From Heterocephalus glaber (lineage: Eukaryota; Chordata; Mammalia; Rodentia; Bathyergidae): a stretch of 64,000 nt of DNA. Shown one piece after another: positions 1 through 11,600 of this stretch. Below the pieces are notes generated by a model that was not told the origin of the DNA, searched no databases, and worked only from the letters and a program-made list of their open reading frames with translations. The DNA lies in the NCBI RefSeq assembly GCF_000247695.1, contig NW_004624804.1, positions 10,269,370 through 10,333,369 on the forward strand. The letters run 5' to 3'. The position numbers were made by a program, and so were the translations under genes. Positions within the stretch are counted from its first letter, which is position 1, and each line of letters begins with the position of its first letter.

Positions 1-83
1 TTTTTTTCCATACTGGGGATGGAACTCAGGACCTTGTGCTTGTGGAGGCAGGCATGGCACAACTGAGCCAAATCCCTGGCCCT
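1..83 (-). repeat. ID-like SINE
   Basis: Antisense copy whose A tail is cut by the window edge. It is embedded in antisense L1. Confidence 0.85.
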
Positions 84-499
84 CAGTGTTTTAATTTGCA
101 TCTCTCAAGTGCCCAGTGATGTTGAACATTTTTTCTTATATTTATTTGATGTTTCTAATTCTTCATCTCATAAATGTCTATTCATTTCAGATGCCCAGTT
201 TTGGATTGGGTCTTTAAATTTGCAGGGGTTTGATTTTTTTTAAGTTCTTTATATATTCTAGATAGTAGTCCTTTGTCTGAGAAACAACTGGCAAAATTTT
301 TTTCCCACACTGTGGGTTGTCTCTTCATTCTGTTGGTGGTTTCTCTTGCTAGGCAAAAGCTTTTTAAGAAGATGAGATTCCAGTTGTTGATTGCTTGTCA
401 TAGTTCCTGTGCAATCAGAGTTTTGTTCACAAAGTCTCTGCATACATCAGTGTCTTCGAGAATTCTACCTAGTCTATCTTCCAGCACATTTAATGTTTC

Positions 500-602
500 G
501 GTTTGGTTTGGTTTAGTTTGGTTTGGTTTGGTACCAGGGATCAAACTCAAGACCTTGCACTTATTAAGCAGGCATGGTGCCACTGAGCTAAATTCCCGGC
601 CC
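500..602 (-). repeat. ID-like SINE with (GGTTT)n tail
   Basis: Antisense copy in L1-A. Its A-rich tail has become a ggttt-type pentamer array at 500-530. Confidence 0.85.
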
Positions 603-1577
603 AGTGTTTCTGTTTTAATATTTAGAACTTTGATCCATTTTGATTTTAGTTTAGGGCACGGTGAAATACATGGATCTAGTTTTAATCTTCAGCAAGTGGA
701 AAGACAGTTTTTCCTGCACCATTTAGCAAAGAGACTATCTTTCTTCTAGTGCAGGTGTTTGGCTCCTTTGTCAAAGATAAGGTGGGTCAGTATATCTGGA
801 GTTGTTTCTGTATGTTTTAATCTGTTCCACTGATCCTTGGGTCTGTGTTTTTGACAGTATCATCCTGTTTTTTTCACAGTAGCTCTGTAGTATAATTTCA
901 GGTCAGAGATTGTGCTGCTCCCTGCCTTGCCTTTGTTGCCCAGAATCGCCTTTGCTATAGGTCTCTTCTGGTTCCAAGTGAATTTTAGGATTGTTTTCTC
1001 TAATTCTGTGAAGTATGCTATTGGTATTTTTATTGAGATTGCATTAAATCTGTATAATAGGTTTGGAAGTATGGCCATTTTCACTATATTGGTTCTTTCT
1101 ACCCAAGAACAGGGATGTCTTTCCATTTTCTGATATCCTCTTTGATCTCCTTTTTCAGGGTACTGTAGTTTTCAATGTAGAGGTCTTTTACTTCCTTTGT
1201 TAGATTCATTCCTAGGTATTTCATTTTTGGGGATGCTTTTATGAAAGGTGTGTTTCCTTAATTGCTCTCTCAGTGAGTTTTTTATTTGTGTACAGGAATG
1301 CTATTGATTATTGAATGTTGACTTTGTATCCAGCTATGCTACTGAATTTGATTATTAAATCTAGAAATATTTTGGTGGAGTTTTTGGATCTCCTATGTAG
1401 AGTATCATGTCATCTGCAAATAATGATAATTTAACTTCTTCCTTTCCTGTGCTTATTCCTTTTATTTCTTTCTCTTGTCTAATTTCTCCGGTTAATGTTT
1501 CCAGAACTATATTGAATAAGAGTAGTAACAGTGAACATCCTTGTCTTATTCCTGATTTTGGAGTGAAAGCTTTCAGG

Positions 1578-1675
1578 TGTTTTGTTTTTTTGGGTTTTTT
1601 TGGTACCAGGGATCAAACTTCGGTCCTTGCACTTGCGCAGCAGACGATGAAACCACTAAGCCAAATTCCCGGCCC
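1578..1675 (-). repeat. ID-like SINE, perfect 10-bp target duplication
   Basis: Flanked by agctttcagg at 1568-1577 and 1676-1685. It is inserted in L1-A. Confidence 0.9.
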
Positions 1676-1918
1676 AGCTTTCAGGTTTTGACCATTTAAA
1701 ATGATGTTGCCTGTTGGTTTGTCATAGATAGCTTTTATCAGATTGAGATAACGACCATCTATTCCAATTTTCTGTAAGGTTTTTTTTAAATCATGAATTG
1801 GTGTTGGACTTTGTCAAATGCTTTTTCTGCATCTTTGTGGTGATCATATACTTTTTGTCCTTGTCATTTGTGCTATCTTGTGCTTTTTTTATTGACTCTG
1901 ATTAACTTTATCTTACTA

Positions 1919-2005
1919 GGGCCAGGGATTTAGCTCAGTGGTTCCGCCACCTGCCTCGAAAGCGCAAGGTCCCGAGTTCGATCCCCAGTACTTCCCCCGA
2001 AAAAA
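1919..2005 (+). repeat. ID-like SINE
   Basis: Sense copy with both Pol III boxes. It sits at the breakpoint between the ORF2 and 5'-region parts of L1-A; actttat lies on both sides. Confidence 0.85.
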
Positions 2006-4125
2006 CTTTATGTTATTATTCTTTGCATCATCTAGCAGCTGCTGGATTAATTTCTTATGGTCCCTTGCTTTTTTTAAGAAATCTTTTCATAATCGCTAAC
2101 CACAGTCCTGTCTTCTACATATATTCTTTTTCACGTTGGCTCATTTTGCTGCATATACTTTCAATCGAATTTTTAATCTCCTGGATATCTGTTTGAATAT
2201 GTTTCATGGATTCCATTTCTTTCCTGTGGTGGACACTCATGGTTTCCATCAGTTTCCTAAGCTTTTCTGGTTTTTCTTTTATCTGTATCTGCTCTAGAAT
2301 CAGTCACTAAGTATGTCTTTCATTATGGTCACCATCTCTGTAGTTATCTGAGAAATTATTTGAGTTGATTATTTTCTAAACTCTTGTTCATCTGCTTTGT
2401 TATTTCTGCTGTTACCACTTCAGAGAGTCCAAGTGTGCGAGTTTGGAATTGTTCCACCTCATTGCTCCCTGGGTGTGCCTTTGGTGAGCTAGAAATGTAG
2501 GGTTGGATCTTGCCTAAGTGTCTTCTTCTTTTCTTCTTTTTTTTTTTTCTTAGTTTAATTCCTGAGTTGATGCTTGTAAATTGTTTATGGCAAGTACCTT
2601 TATTGCTAGTATATAGAACCCTTAGGAAATGACTACTTCTTAGAGGTGTCTTATAGGTGTAGCTGGCTTTGGGTTTTAAGTCTGTTGCAACATCTTATTT
2701 CTTCAGTTTACTGGGGATGAGAAATTGCTACCTACTTGGCCTAGCCCCCAGATCTTTGGCACTGGCCTATAGTATTTTTTAAGACCCTTAGGCAATCTCA
2801 GTCTTGGTATACTAGGAACAACAACTGATAAGCACAAGTATGCCACCTTGGCTAAAGTAGTACAATCAGCAATAACAATAGCATCAAACACAGCCCAGAA
2901 AATGACAAACTGTGGTAACTTTTAATTTGCCACTTTTAACTGTATGAACTAGATTTGTGGTTATATAACAAACTCTAAAATGAACCAGAAAATTGTATGC
3001 AGTAAATAAGCCCTCACTATAGTGATTTTACTCTCACGGGAGAAAATTTAAAAGGGGTGGGGGGATAGAGAAATAGAAGAGGAAGAGATCAGAAGCAAGG
3101 CTAGAGGACAAAAGAGGATCACACTGACTTTGGGAACTGGTGAAGAAGACAAGAGGGAAAGAGAGAAGGGCAAAATAAAAACAAGAACAGAACAGAACAA
3201 CAACAACAAAAAACTAGAAACTGTTCACACTCATATAAAAACAAGAACAAACAAGAAAAAAACAAAAACCAGAAAAGAGAAAAAAAGAAAATGAAAATAA
3301 GAATAATAAAAAAATGTCCACTTTAAGGCATGTCTCTGCTGTCACTGGTGTACAACATGGCCACTCAGATTCCAGACACATATTGATTAATCTCAGCAAC
3401 CCAGCCATAGCTTTGTGGTGGGGTAGTGGATAATCCCAGCAAGTCTGCAGCTTTAGTTCTACTGAAGTTCATTGTAGTTTCTGGCTATGAGGCTGGAACT
3501 AGATTTGTTGAGCCTTCAGCAGTCCTTGTGCCTCCTGCCAGCTTGAATTCAGCTCCCTGCTGGCTTCAACTTGGCTCCCTGATCTCCTGCTGACTTGAGC
3601 TTGGCAGCCTCACAGATACCAAGAGACACTAGATGGGATCGGCCTACAGCTGTTCTAAATTCTGAGCTCAGTTGGCCCCTCTCCAAGATGGCTATCAGCC
3701 AGTCACCGTCTCCTGGGGAACATCTGAACCCAAATAACTCACCAGCCACTGCAGTCCTCTGTGTCCTCAGTTCCATTCTATTGGTGCATTTCTCTGGAGG
3801 CTTCTGGGGTTGCCAGTAGTCACCATGTGTCTGCAGGTTCGAGCTACCCCTCTCATGCATTGAGTCCAGGCTCAAGGAGAAAGCGTCACTTGCCACCTCC
3901 TTCTTCATTGAAATCTCTCTTAGCTGTCCCCATGGGCTTCACTTCTCACTTCAGATCCTTCCTAAGTCCCAGGGTCCCACTTCCCTCCTTCTCTTCTTCA
4001 GGTTGCTATATTCCAGTGTCTGGACATCAAATCTTGGAGAGGTCATTTCTCTGCTGCTCACCACTCTGCCAACTTCCCAGAAGTCTCTTATTGAGCTTTT
4101 TCTAAGGAGATGTCAGATAGTTAGG
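2006..4125 (-). mobile_element. Probable L1 5' part (ORF1 coil and 5' UTR-like), antisense
   Basis: 2006-2500 reads in antisense like the coiled-coil part of L1 ORF1. 3420-4110 is a GC-richer block with no coding capacity, as expected of an L1 5' UTR. The endonuclease and N-terminal RT regions are missing between this and the ORF2 part, so the element is internally deleted or made of two insertions. Assignment of 2520-3420 is weak. Confidence 0.5.
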
Positions 4126-4260
4126 ATTTTGTATGTAATCCACATAACAATCCTACACAGAGTAGGATTGTGGTGTAATTTTATCCTCAGTTCATAGAGG
4201 GAAATTGAATATGTGCACAAGAAAAGGCAGTATGCTATGCCACCCGTCTTTGAAGCTTTC
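4125..4260 (-). repeat. MIR-like remnant
   Basis: The string atcctcagttcatagagggaa and its flank resemble the MIR core and tail in decayed form. Confidence 0.4.
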
Positions 4261-4582
4261 TGCATAGCAGAAAAAACAACCTACAGGGAGGATGAAGAAG
4301 GACGGATGACTGGGGATATACCGTTAATGTCATTCATATTATTTGCATAATTTTAAAGAGATATGAAGCTACTTGTGACCTAAGAGCAACTGTAAGAAAC
4401 CTCATTATGGGAATGGGGAACTGCCAATGTATTATTACCTCAGAGCCCCAGTGTATTATTCTCGTAATAAGATATATAGTTTCTGTAGTTTTATGCAGAA
4501 AAACCATAGCTCACTTTCTTTGAGACATTTCTGGTTGCTTAGTTGAATCCTTAGCAAAAATGTGAAATCACGTACTTTGCCC

Positions 4583-4667
4583 TTTTTTTTATTTGGTACT
4601 TGGGATCAAACTCAGGACCTTGCGCTTGCAAAACAGGCACGGTGCCATAGACCAAAATCTCCAGCTC
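4583..4667 (-). repeat. ID-like SINE
   Basis: Flanked by tactttgccc (4573-4582) and tactttgctc (4668-4677). Confidence 0.85.
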
Positions 4668-4679
4668 TACTTTGCTCAT

Positions 4680-4935
4680 TTTACACATTTCTTACAACAC
4701 TATTGAGGTGCAATTTGCAAAGAATAAACTCCACATATTTAAAGTGATCTGATGTGTTTTGACGTATCCACACGTCCATGAAACCATCACCACAATCTAT
4801 GTGATAGGTTTCCTTCAAAAGTCTTCTAGGGCCCTACCTTTTGTATTCTGCCTGCTTTTCATCCTCATCCCCAGGCAACCACTGATTTGTTTTCTATATG
4901 TATAATTTTCAAATTAACCTATTAAAAGTTAAATA
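4680..4935 (-). mobile_element. Ancient L1M 3' UTR fragment
   Basis: The run with caccacaatctatgtgatag after a tatttaaagtg motif is typical of old mammalian L1 3' ends in antisense. Confidence 0.5.
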
Positions 4936-5443
4936 GGGAGCCTGGTTCCCTCGTTTATTAATAGGTAAATTCTATCCTTTTCTATACAGTACACTATAGA
5001 TAGGTTTGATTAAGACTAAAAATATGTGAGAGAACACATCAATTTATTATCTAACATTTTTCCTACTCACTATATTTATTGAATAATCATAGTTCCTAGC
5101 ATCTTAAACCTTTAGACCAATTCTCATTGTAGTTCCTATACTAGTAACATCACCACTACCCAAGAACTTGCTAGAAATGCAAATTCTCCAGTCTAATCTC
5201 AAACCTACTGAATCCAGAACTCTAGAGACAGGACCTCACAGTCTACTTTAACAATTTCCACAAAATTCTGATATAAACTAAAATTTGACAGTGAGTAGTT
5301 TGGGCTATTGTGCCTACTTTGCCAATTTAAAGACTAGACTTTAGAAATCTATCTTTAAAACTAAAGGAAAATCTCTACTTTGAAATTCTCATTTAAAATA
5401 AATATACTGTGAGCAATAAATGTTTGATAAAAACAGCAATATA

Positions 5444-5538
5444 GGGCCGGGGATTTAGCTCAATGGTTCTGGTGCCTGCCTCACAAGCGCAAGGTGCAGA
5501 GTTCGATCCCAGGTACCCCCCCCAAAAAAAACCACAAA
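5444..5538 (+). repeat. ID-like SINE
   Basis: Sense copy with an interrupted C/A tail. It is flanked by aaacagcaatata and aaacggcaatata. Confidence 0.9.
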
Positions 5539-5554
5539 AAAACGGCAATATAAG

Positions 5555-6300
5555 TTCTTTTAAAATTTTTTATGAGGAGAAATTTATAAAATATACAAAA
5601 GAGATAATCCATCAGAAATTCACGAGCAAATCTCATTACCAGTCTGTTTCATCTATGCTCCTATCTACTTCTCCCCACCTTGCACCTTGATTTTATTTGA
5701 TCTATAAATGCTAGAATGAATCACTAACAATAAAAACTGTTTACAAAAAAACCAACCATGATCCCATATCACACCTGAAAAGTTATAGGAATTCCTTAAT
5801 ATCAAAGTATACAGCTAATGTTCAGTTTTTTTAATTTGTCACATATCTATTTGCATTTGGTTGGTAATCCAAATAAAGGCCAAACATCACAGTTAGCTGA
5901 CTTGTCTCCTCATCTCTTTTACTTAGTAGGTTCCCTTCCCTCCACCCCATTTTCCCACCTATAATACAAGTGGGATGATTGGACAGTATTGTGAAGGTTT
6001 AAATTTTTAAAAATTAGTATAGTAAGAGACACGTTGTCATTATCCTTCTCAAAATATGCACCCTCACTTTAAACACACTGATCCCACTGTTCTTAGCAAT
6101 GTGTTTTTTACCAAAAGTTTTTTTAAAATTCACTATATTTTCGATCACCCCTTGTATTTGGTTTTGAAACTGGATATTTAGTCCTGTAGAATTTTCTGCA
6201 TTCTGGATTTTTTATTTGCTGTTTACACCCCTGTGGTATCATTTAACATGTTCCTCTGCCCACCCCCAGTAATTTCTATAACTAGTAGTTAGCTTTTGCG
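5555..6300 (-). mobile_element. Ancient L1M 3' region
   Basis: Contains aggaattccttaatatca and the gcatttggttggtaatc motif, both characteristic of old L1M 3' ends. It is much decayed. Confidence 0.45.
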
Positions 6301-6417
6301 ATTTGATCAGTTATGAGTCTGTTTTCTGGCAAGACTGCTTCACTTGATGTTTAATGCTTTTATTAGGATGCTCATAATATCTGGTTGTATCTCTTTTTGT
6401 AAGAATATATTCAGGTA

Positions 6418-6513
6418 GGGCTGGGGATTTAGCTCAGTAGTTTCACTGCCTGCTACACAAGCTCAAGGACCCGAGTACGATCCCTGGTACCAGAAAAAAA
6501 AAAATACAATGGC
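6418..6513 (+). repeat. ID-like SINE, perfect 17-bp target duplication
   Basis: aagaatatattcaggta occurs at 6401-6417 and 6514-6530, marking a recent clean insertion in TMEM62 intronic DNA. Confidence 0.95.
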
Positions 6514-7037
6514 AAGAATATATTCAGGTATTGGTGAACTTAGGTGTTGGTAGCCTTCTCTAAAGGTGACCTAGTAAATATTTAACAACCAGCTTGGGGT
6601 AGGTTATAGGGGTAGGAATAGGATTAGGGAAGGATCCTGATTTATACCAGTTTCCATAGGGTAAATATTCCTGTCATGGCTGGTTTTAAGGACCAACACA
6701 ATGCTAACCAACATTGGCCTTGGAGGATGGTCAAGCCAGCTTCAGAACACTGCTAATTTATTCATTTGCCACCATTTCATCTAAGGCTTTTTAGCAGCCA
6801 TTGATGATCTTTGCTTAGATTTATTTTTTCATTAGAGTTATAAAATGGTGATATTCAAATTATCTCTCCATAAAAAAAAATAATCTCTCCATAATATAGA
6901 GGTATTAGAGTAGTTCTATAAAGAAAAATTTTCCCTCATCTATTTGGTACCCAAACACAGAGTTCATATAGGAAATGCAGGACAATTTCTTGATTTTTTT
7001 TCTCCATTTTCCCCATTTCTAAACCAATTTCTTGTTT

Positions 7038-7180
7038 TGTTCTTTTGAGACAAGGTCTCACAGTGCAGTTCAAGCTGGCCTTGAACTCATGTAGTATAGG
7101 CTGGCCTTGAACTTGGGGCGATTCTCCTGCCTCAGCCTTGCTAGTGCTGGGATTACAGGCATGTGCCACCATGCCAGGCT
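7038..7180 (-). repeat. B1 SINE
   Basis: Antisense B1 with a duplicated ctggccttgaact segment; it ends caccatgccaggct. Confidence 0.85.
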
Positions 7181-7271
7181 CTTAGTCAATTTTTAAAATC
7201 AGTTGGTTCTTAGCATCTACCAAGAAAACACTGATATCTAAAATATACTGTCTTTCAAAAAGGGAGGCAAT

Positions 7272-7360
7272 GGGCCGGGGATTTAACTCAGTGGCATAGC
7301 GCCTGCCTGGCAAGTGTGAGGTCCTGAGTTTGATCCCCAGTATCAAAAAGAAAACAAACA
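7272..7360 (+). repeat. ID-like SINE
   Basis: Sense copy flanked by aaaaagggagg on both sides. Confidence 0.9.
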
Positions 7361-7429
7361 AAAAGGGAGGAAACCAGATGGTCATTTGTTTTTGGTATCA
7401 TTATGAATTCAAAGATCTTATTGTTTGTT

Positions 7430-7740
7430 TGTTTGTTTGCTTTTGGTTTTGGTGCTAGGAATTGAACTCAGGGCCTTCATACTGAGCTATATCTCTGGAC
7501 GCTTTTTTATTTTTTAATTTTGAGTCAAGGTCTCTCCTAAGTCATTAAGTTGCCCAGGCTGGGGTCAAACTTGTGATCCTCCTGCCTCAGCCTCCCAGAG
7601 TGCTAGGATCTCAGGAGTGTAGGGCCAGGGATTTAGCTCAGTGGTTCCAGCTCCTGCCTCTCAAGTGCAAGGTCCCAAGTTTGATCCCTGGTACCAAAAA
7701 AAAAGTCCTATTCAGGAGTGTGCTACCATGGCCTGCTTGA
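7430..7740 (-). repeat. ID-B1 dimeric SINE (B4-like), interrupted
   Basis: An old ID half (about 7445-7500) is joined through an A/T-rich linker to a B1 half. The B1 half is split by the SINE at 7622-7704. Confidence 0.75.
7622..7704 (+). repeat. ID-like SINE nested in an ID-B1 dimer
   Basis: tcaggagtgt flanks both sides and restores the B1 sequence when the insert is removed. Confidence 0.9.
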
Positions 7741-8013
7741 ATTAAAAGTTTTTAAAAACATATATTTGATATATTTAAATCTATTACATTTCCTTTTGAT
7801 TCTCAAATTGTTCCATCTTCAACTATTAGGAGCCTCTTCATGTTGATCACTAAATCCGTTGACATGTTACCAATAATCTCTATTAGTTTTTAAATTTTCT
7901 GGTATGACAAGATTCCAACGTCTTCTCAGACGTTTCTTACTGGGGAACTGGAATCAGCCATATCTCTAAAAAGCACTGTTTTGTTGTAGTGAGAATTTTC
8001 TTTTTTCTTTTTT

Positions 8014-8137
8014 TTTTTTTTTTGTTCTTTGATATAGGGTCTTGCTATGTAGTCCAGGCTGGCCTTGAACTCATGGTAGTCCTCCTGCCTAAGCCTGTGG
8101 AGTGCTGGGATTACAGGTGTGCACCACCACACCCAGT
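8014..8137 (-). repeat. B1 SINE
   Basis: Antisense copy with a long T tail at 8013-8030. It is a monomer with one ctggccttgaactc unit. Confidence 0.85.
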
Positions 8138-8342
8138 GAGAAATGGTTTTTCAAAACCATACTCTAGATACTTGCATTACTAGCTCATTGGTATTAGGTT
8201 TATTATTTCCAGGTCTTTTCCGTGAATAGAGGGAAATGGAGATTTTTTAAAAAGAGAAAATACATTGTTAGTCTATGCTGATATTTCCAGTTCAAATCTA
8301 GAATTAGAGGATTCAAAAGAAGTGTTGTCAATAGTACTTATA

Positions 8343-8430
8343 GGGGCTGGGCATGTTGCTTAGTCTAGAGCACTTACATAGCACATGTGAGCCCTGGGTT
8401 CAGTGACCAGTTCCAGCAAAGAAAACATAC
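8343..8430 (+). repeat. Old ID SINE
   Basis: Diverged sense copy (ggggctgggcatgttgctta) lacking the young subfamily's diagnostic bases. Confidence 0.65.
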
Positions 8431-8520
8431 TCATAGGAAGAATGAGAAGTAAGTGAGCTATACAGTGGTAATTGACAAAGGTTTTGGAAACTTAGTCTCC
8501 CGTATAACTTAGAACATTAT

Positions 8521-8611
8521 AAGGGGCCAGGGATTTAGCTCAGTGGTGCTGCTGCCTGCATTGAAAGTGCAAGGTCTGGAGTTCGATCCCCAGTACCAGA
8601 GGAAAAAAAAA
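8521..8611 (+). repeat. ID-like SINE, perfect 10-bp target duplication
   Basis: agaacattat at 8511-8520 and 8612-8621. It ends 56 bases before the TMEM62 exon at 8668. Confidence 0.95.
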
Positions 8612-8667
8612 AGAACATTATTTGTATTTAAATATTTATGGAACTTCTCTGTTGTGGTTGTAACCAG

Positions 8668-11600
8668 GATTCTGCTGGAAGAAGCAAGAGTGTTCATCAC
8701 ACATTTTCTGTTCAAGAGAATATTCATCTTACATTTGATCCCCTGGCATCATTTATTCTCCTTACTGACCATTGCTCTTTGGTGAGTAAATACAGTTATG
8801 TAGTACATGTGTTTTTACTAGATTTGGTAAATGAGACATTCTACTAATACAATCTTGTGACAAGAAAGCTTATAAAATTAAAGTTGATTTTTTTGTCTAG
8901 GAAAATAAAATGCTTCTGGGTTGATTTGAATTAGAAGAAGGAAGGGGATGGACAAGTAATTTAGGACCTTGTTCTCAGCGATGCCGTAAAACCAGGGACT
9001 GATTTGGATTAAGGCAGCTCTTCAGACTTCCTCAGAGTCAGTAATTTGGTAGAACAGCTAGCAGAGCACAGGAAAACAGTTTACATACTAGATTATTGGC
9101 CCTTTTTTTGGTTGGTTGTTTGTGTGGGGTTTTTGTTTTGTTTCATTTTTTTGTTTTTTGAGACAGGGTCTCACTATGAAGTTCAAACTGGCCTTGAACT
9201 CACTGTGTAACCCAGTCTGGCCTTGCACTTGGGCCAGTACTCCTGTCTCAGCCTCCTAAGCACTGGAATTATAGGTGTGTCCCACCACATCTGGCTAAAT
9301 TACTGGCTTTTATATAGAAAGATGCAACTCAGGAATGGCTAAATGGAAGAGAGCCAGGGTGAGGTAGGAGAGTTGGCACGAGCCTCCATGGCTGCCCCAG
9401 ACACAAACCCCTCCCCCAGGACCTCCCCATGTGTGCCGACAGTGCAGCTCTCTGAGCTCCTGCAGTCATGGAGCCACACTTAGTTACTAAATCTTTGGCC
9501 GTAGTGATTAATGCACCCCAAACCCTTCAGGGTAGAGGGGTGGGTGTGGGAGAGGGGATGTGAGGGTGAAACCTCCAGCCCCTCTGATCACCTGGTTGTT
9601 TCCCCAGCATCCAGCCCCAATCCTTTAGGGCTTTCCAAAAGTCACTTTGTCAATATGAACTCACATGTGCTTGGAAGGGGCTTGTTATTAATAACAGGAG
9701 ATACTGCTTTTACCCACTGCTACAGAGCAGTTTCAGGAACTGGGAGCAAAACCCAAATACTATAACAACGCTGTTACCACTTAGAAAATTACAAGGGCTT
9801 TAGGAGCTATGGCCAGGAGCCGAAGATGAGGACCAAAATATATATATCTTCTTATATCACAGTATCACAGATGACATTTCCATTTTTGTTAATGGGGCCA
9901 GTTTAAAAGCCTTCATTGCTGGGCATGGTGGTGAATGCCTGTACTCCCAGCACTCAGGAAGCTGAGGCAGGATTGCTGAGTTCGAGGCCAGCCTGGGCTA
10001 CATAGTGAGTTCCAGGCCAGCCTCAACTACATAGCAAGAAAAAAAAAAGTAAAAATAATAAAAGCCTTCATTGGAGCTGTGTCTGTGTATCTGTTTGCAC
10101 ATTAACATCTATTTCTGTGCAGGCCCGGATCCTTTTTGTGCTGATTGTGCTGATTCAACTCTCCACTCTCATTATGTTTAGATATCTAGCATACCCAGAG
10201 CTTAAAGGTTAGTCGTGGTTCCATTTCAGATATCACACAATGTCCTCACTATGACTGGGTGATGGATAGCAGTATAAGTTGTATTAGGCTGACCTCTGTA
10301 AGGCACTTTTTTCAAACTGTAGTCTTTCTTCATAATACAAACACACACACACACACACACGCATGCATGCTTGTGTTCTCGCCAGTACTGGGCTTTGAAC
10401 CTGTGCTGGGCAAGTAGGCTACCACCAGCTATACCACTTCCCTTTTTATTTGATTTGATTTTTTTTGGTACCGGGGATCAAACTTGGGTCCTTGCGCTTG
10501 CGAGGCAGGAGGCAGAACCACTGAGCTAAATCCCCGACTCCCTTTTTATTTTATTTGAGACAGGATCTTGGTAAATTGCCTGGGCTGGGCTTTTATTTGT
10601 GATCCTCCTGCCTCAGCCTTCCAAGTAGCTGGGATTACAGGTGTGCCACTACACTTGGTTCATAATACTCTCATTTTTAAAGAACTTTTTTTTTTGGTTG
10701 CTACATGGTAATAAAATGAGGCACAATCAAAATGTGAGAAAGATAGGGCCCGGGGAGTTAGCTCAGTGGTTCCACCGCCTGCCTCTCAAGCACAAGGTCC
10801 CGAGTTCAATCCCTGGTACAAAAAAAAAAAATGAGAACGATTACAGTAAAGCTCAGAATGACTAAATTTTAATATATGTAGCTATTTAATGTAATTTTTT
10901 TTTTTGGTACCAGGGATCAAACTCAGGACCTTATGCTTGAGAGGCAGGCAGTGGCACCACTGAGCTAAATTCCTGGCCCTTATTTAATGCAATTTTGTAT
11001 ATGAAATACTTTTAAATAAAAAACCCTATTCAAATAAAGATAAGGCACTAAAAACTTGACAAAATTTAAATGGTGTGTATATAATTTTTAATTATACACA
11101 CAGAGCAGGCTACAGAGACATTGTACAGTGATTTTGCCCGGGTGCCCCTTTCTTCTGATGCGAGTCTGTCTTTGTATGTGTCCCTGACTCTATTTGCTGT
11201 GCTACAGAAGATACATGGAGGTATATTAGTGAACAATGAAGGTTAATAATTACTAATATGAAACCCTTCTGAGAGGAATATGAATTTTAAGGTAGGGCCA
11301 GTGAATGGGGAGAGCCCTAACTGCTAACCAGATTCTTTCCTACTCTTAACTTTTTTCATAAAAACACCTCTCATTATTAGAAAAACATTGAATGTACACA
11401 AAAGAGAATAGTATAAAGGACCCCATGTGGTTACTCAGCTTTAACAATTACTGGTGTTCTAACACTCATGTTTTTCCTAGCCTCCCCTTCATTTTTATTG
11501 GAATATCTTAAATCCCAAGTATTGTATCATTTCCCCTATAAAAGTTTTACTTCTCAACTGGGTAAAATAACTTCTGATAAATATAATCAAAATACCACTA

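Larger units (their letters stand above)
84..1865 (-). mobile_element. L1 ORF2 fragment, reverse-transcriptase and C-terminal region (L1-A)
   Basis: On the minus strand, 860-1126 encodes an L1 ORF2p block (residues around [18 protein letters not shown]), and 1391-1419 encodes the RT catalytic motif FADD. The sequence runs parallel to 60440-62090 until about 1865, where the match ends. Two SINEs interrupt it. Stops and frameshifts show it is dead. Confidence 0.85.

Noticed and set aside
273..749. 158-codon plus-strand frame
   Set aside because: It is the antisense of L1 ORF2 with a SINE inside; not a gene.
1919..2005. tRNA gene (A box and B box present)
   Set aside because: It is one of dozens of dispersed copies with A tails and target duplications, and cannot fold as a proper cloverleaf. 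It is a SINE.
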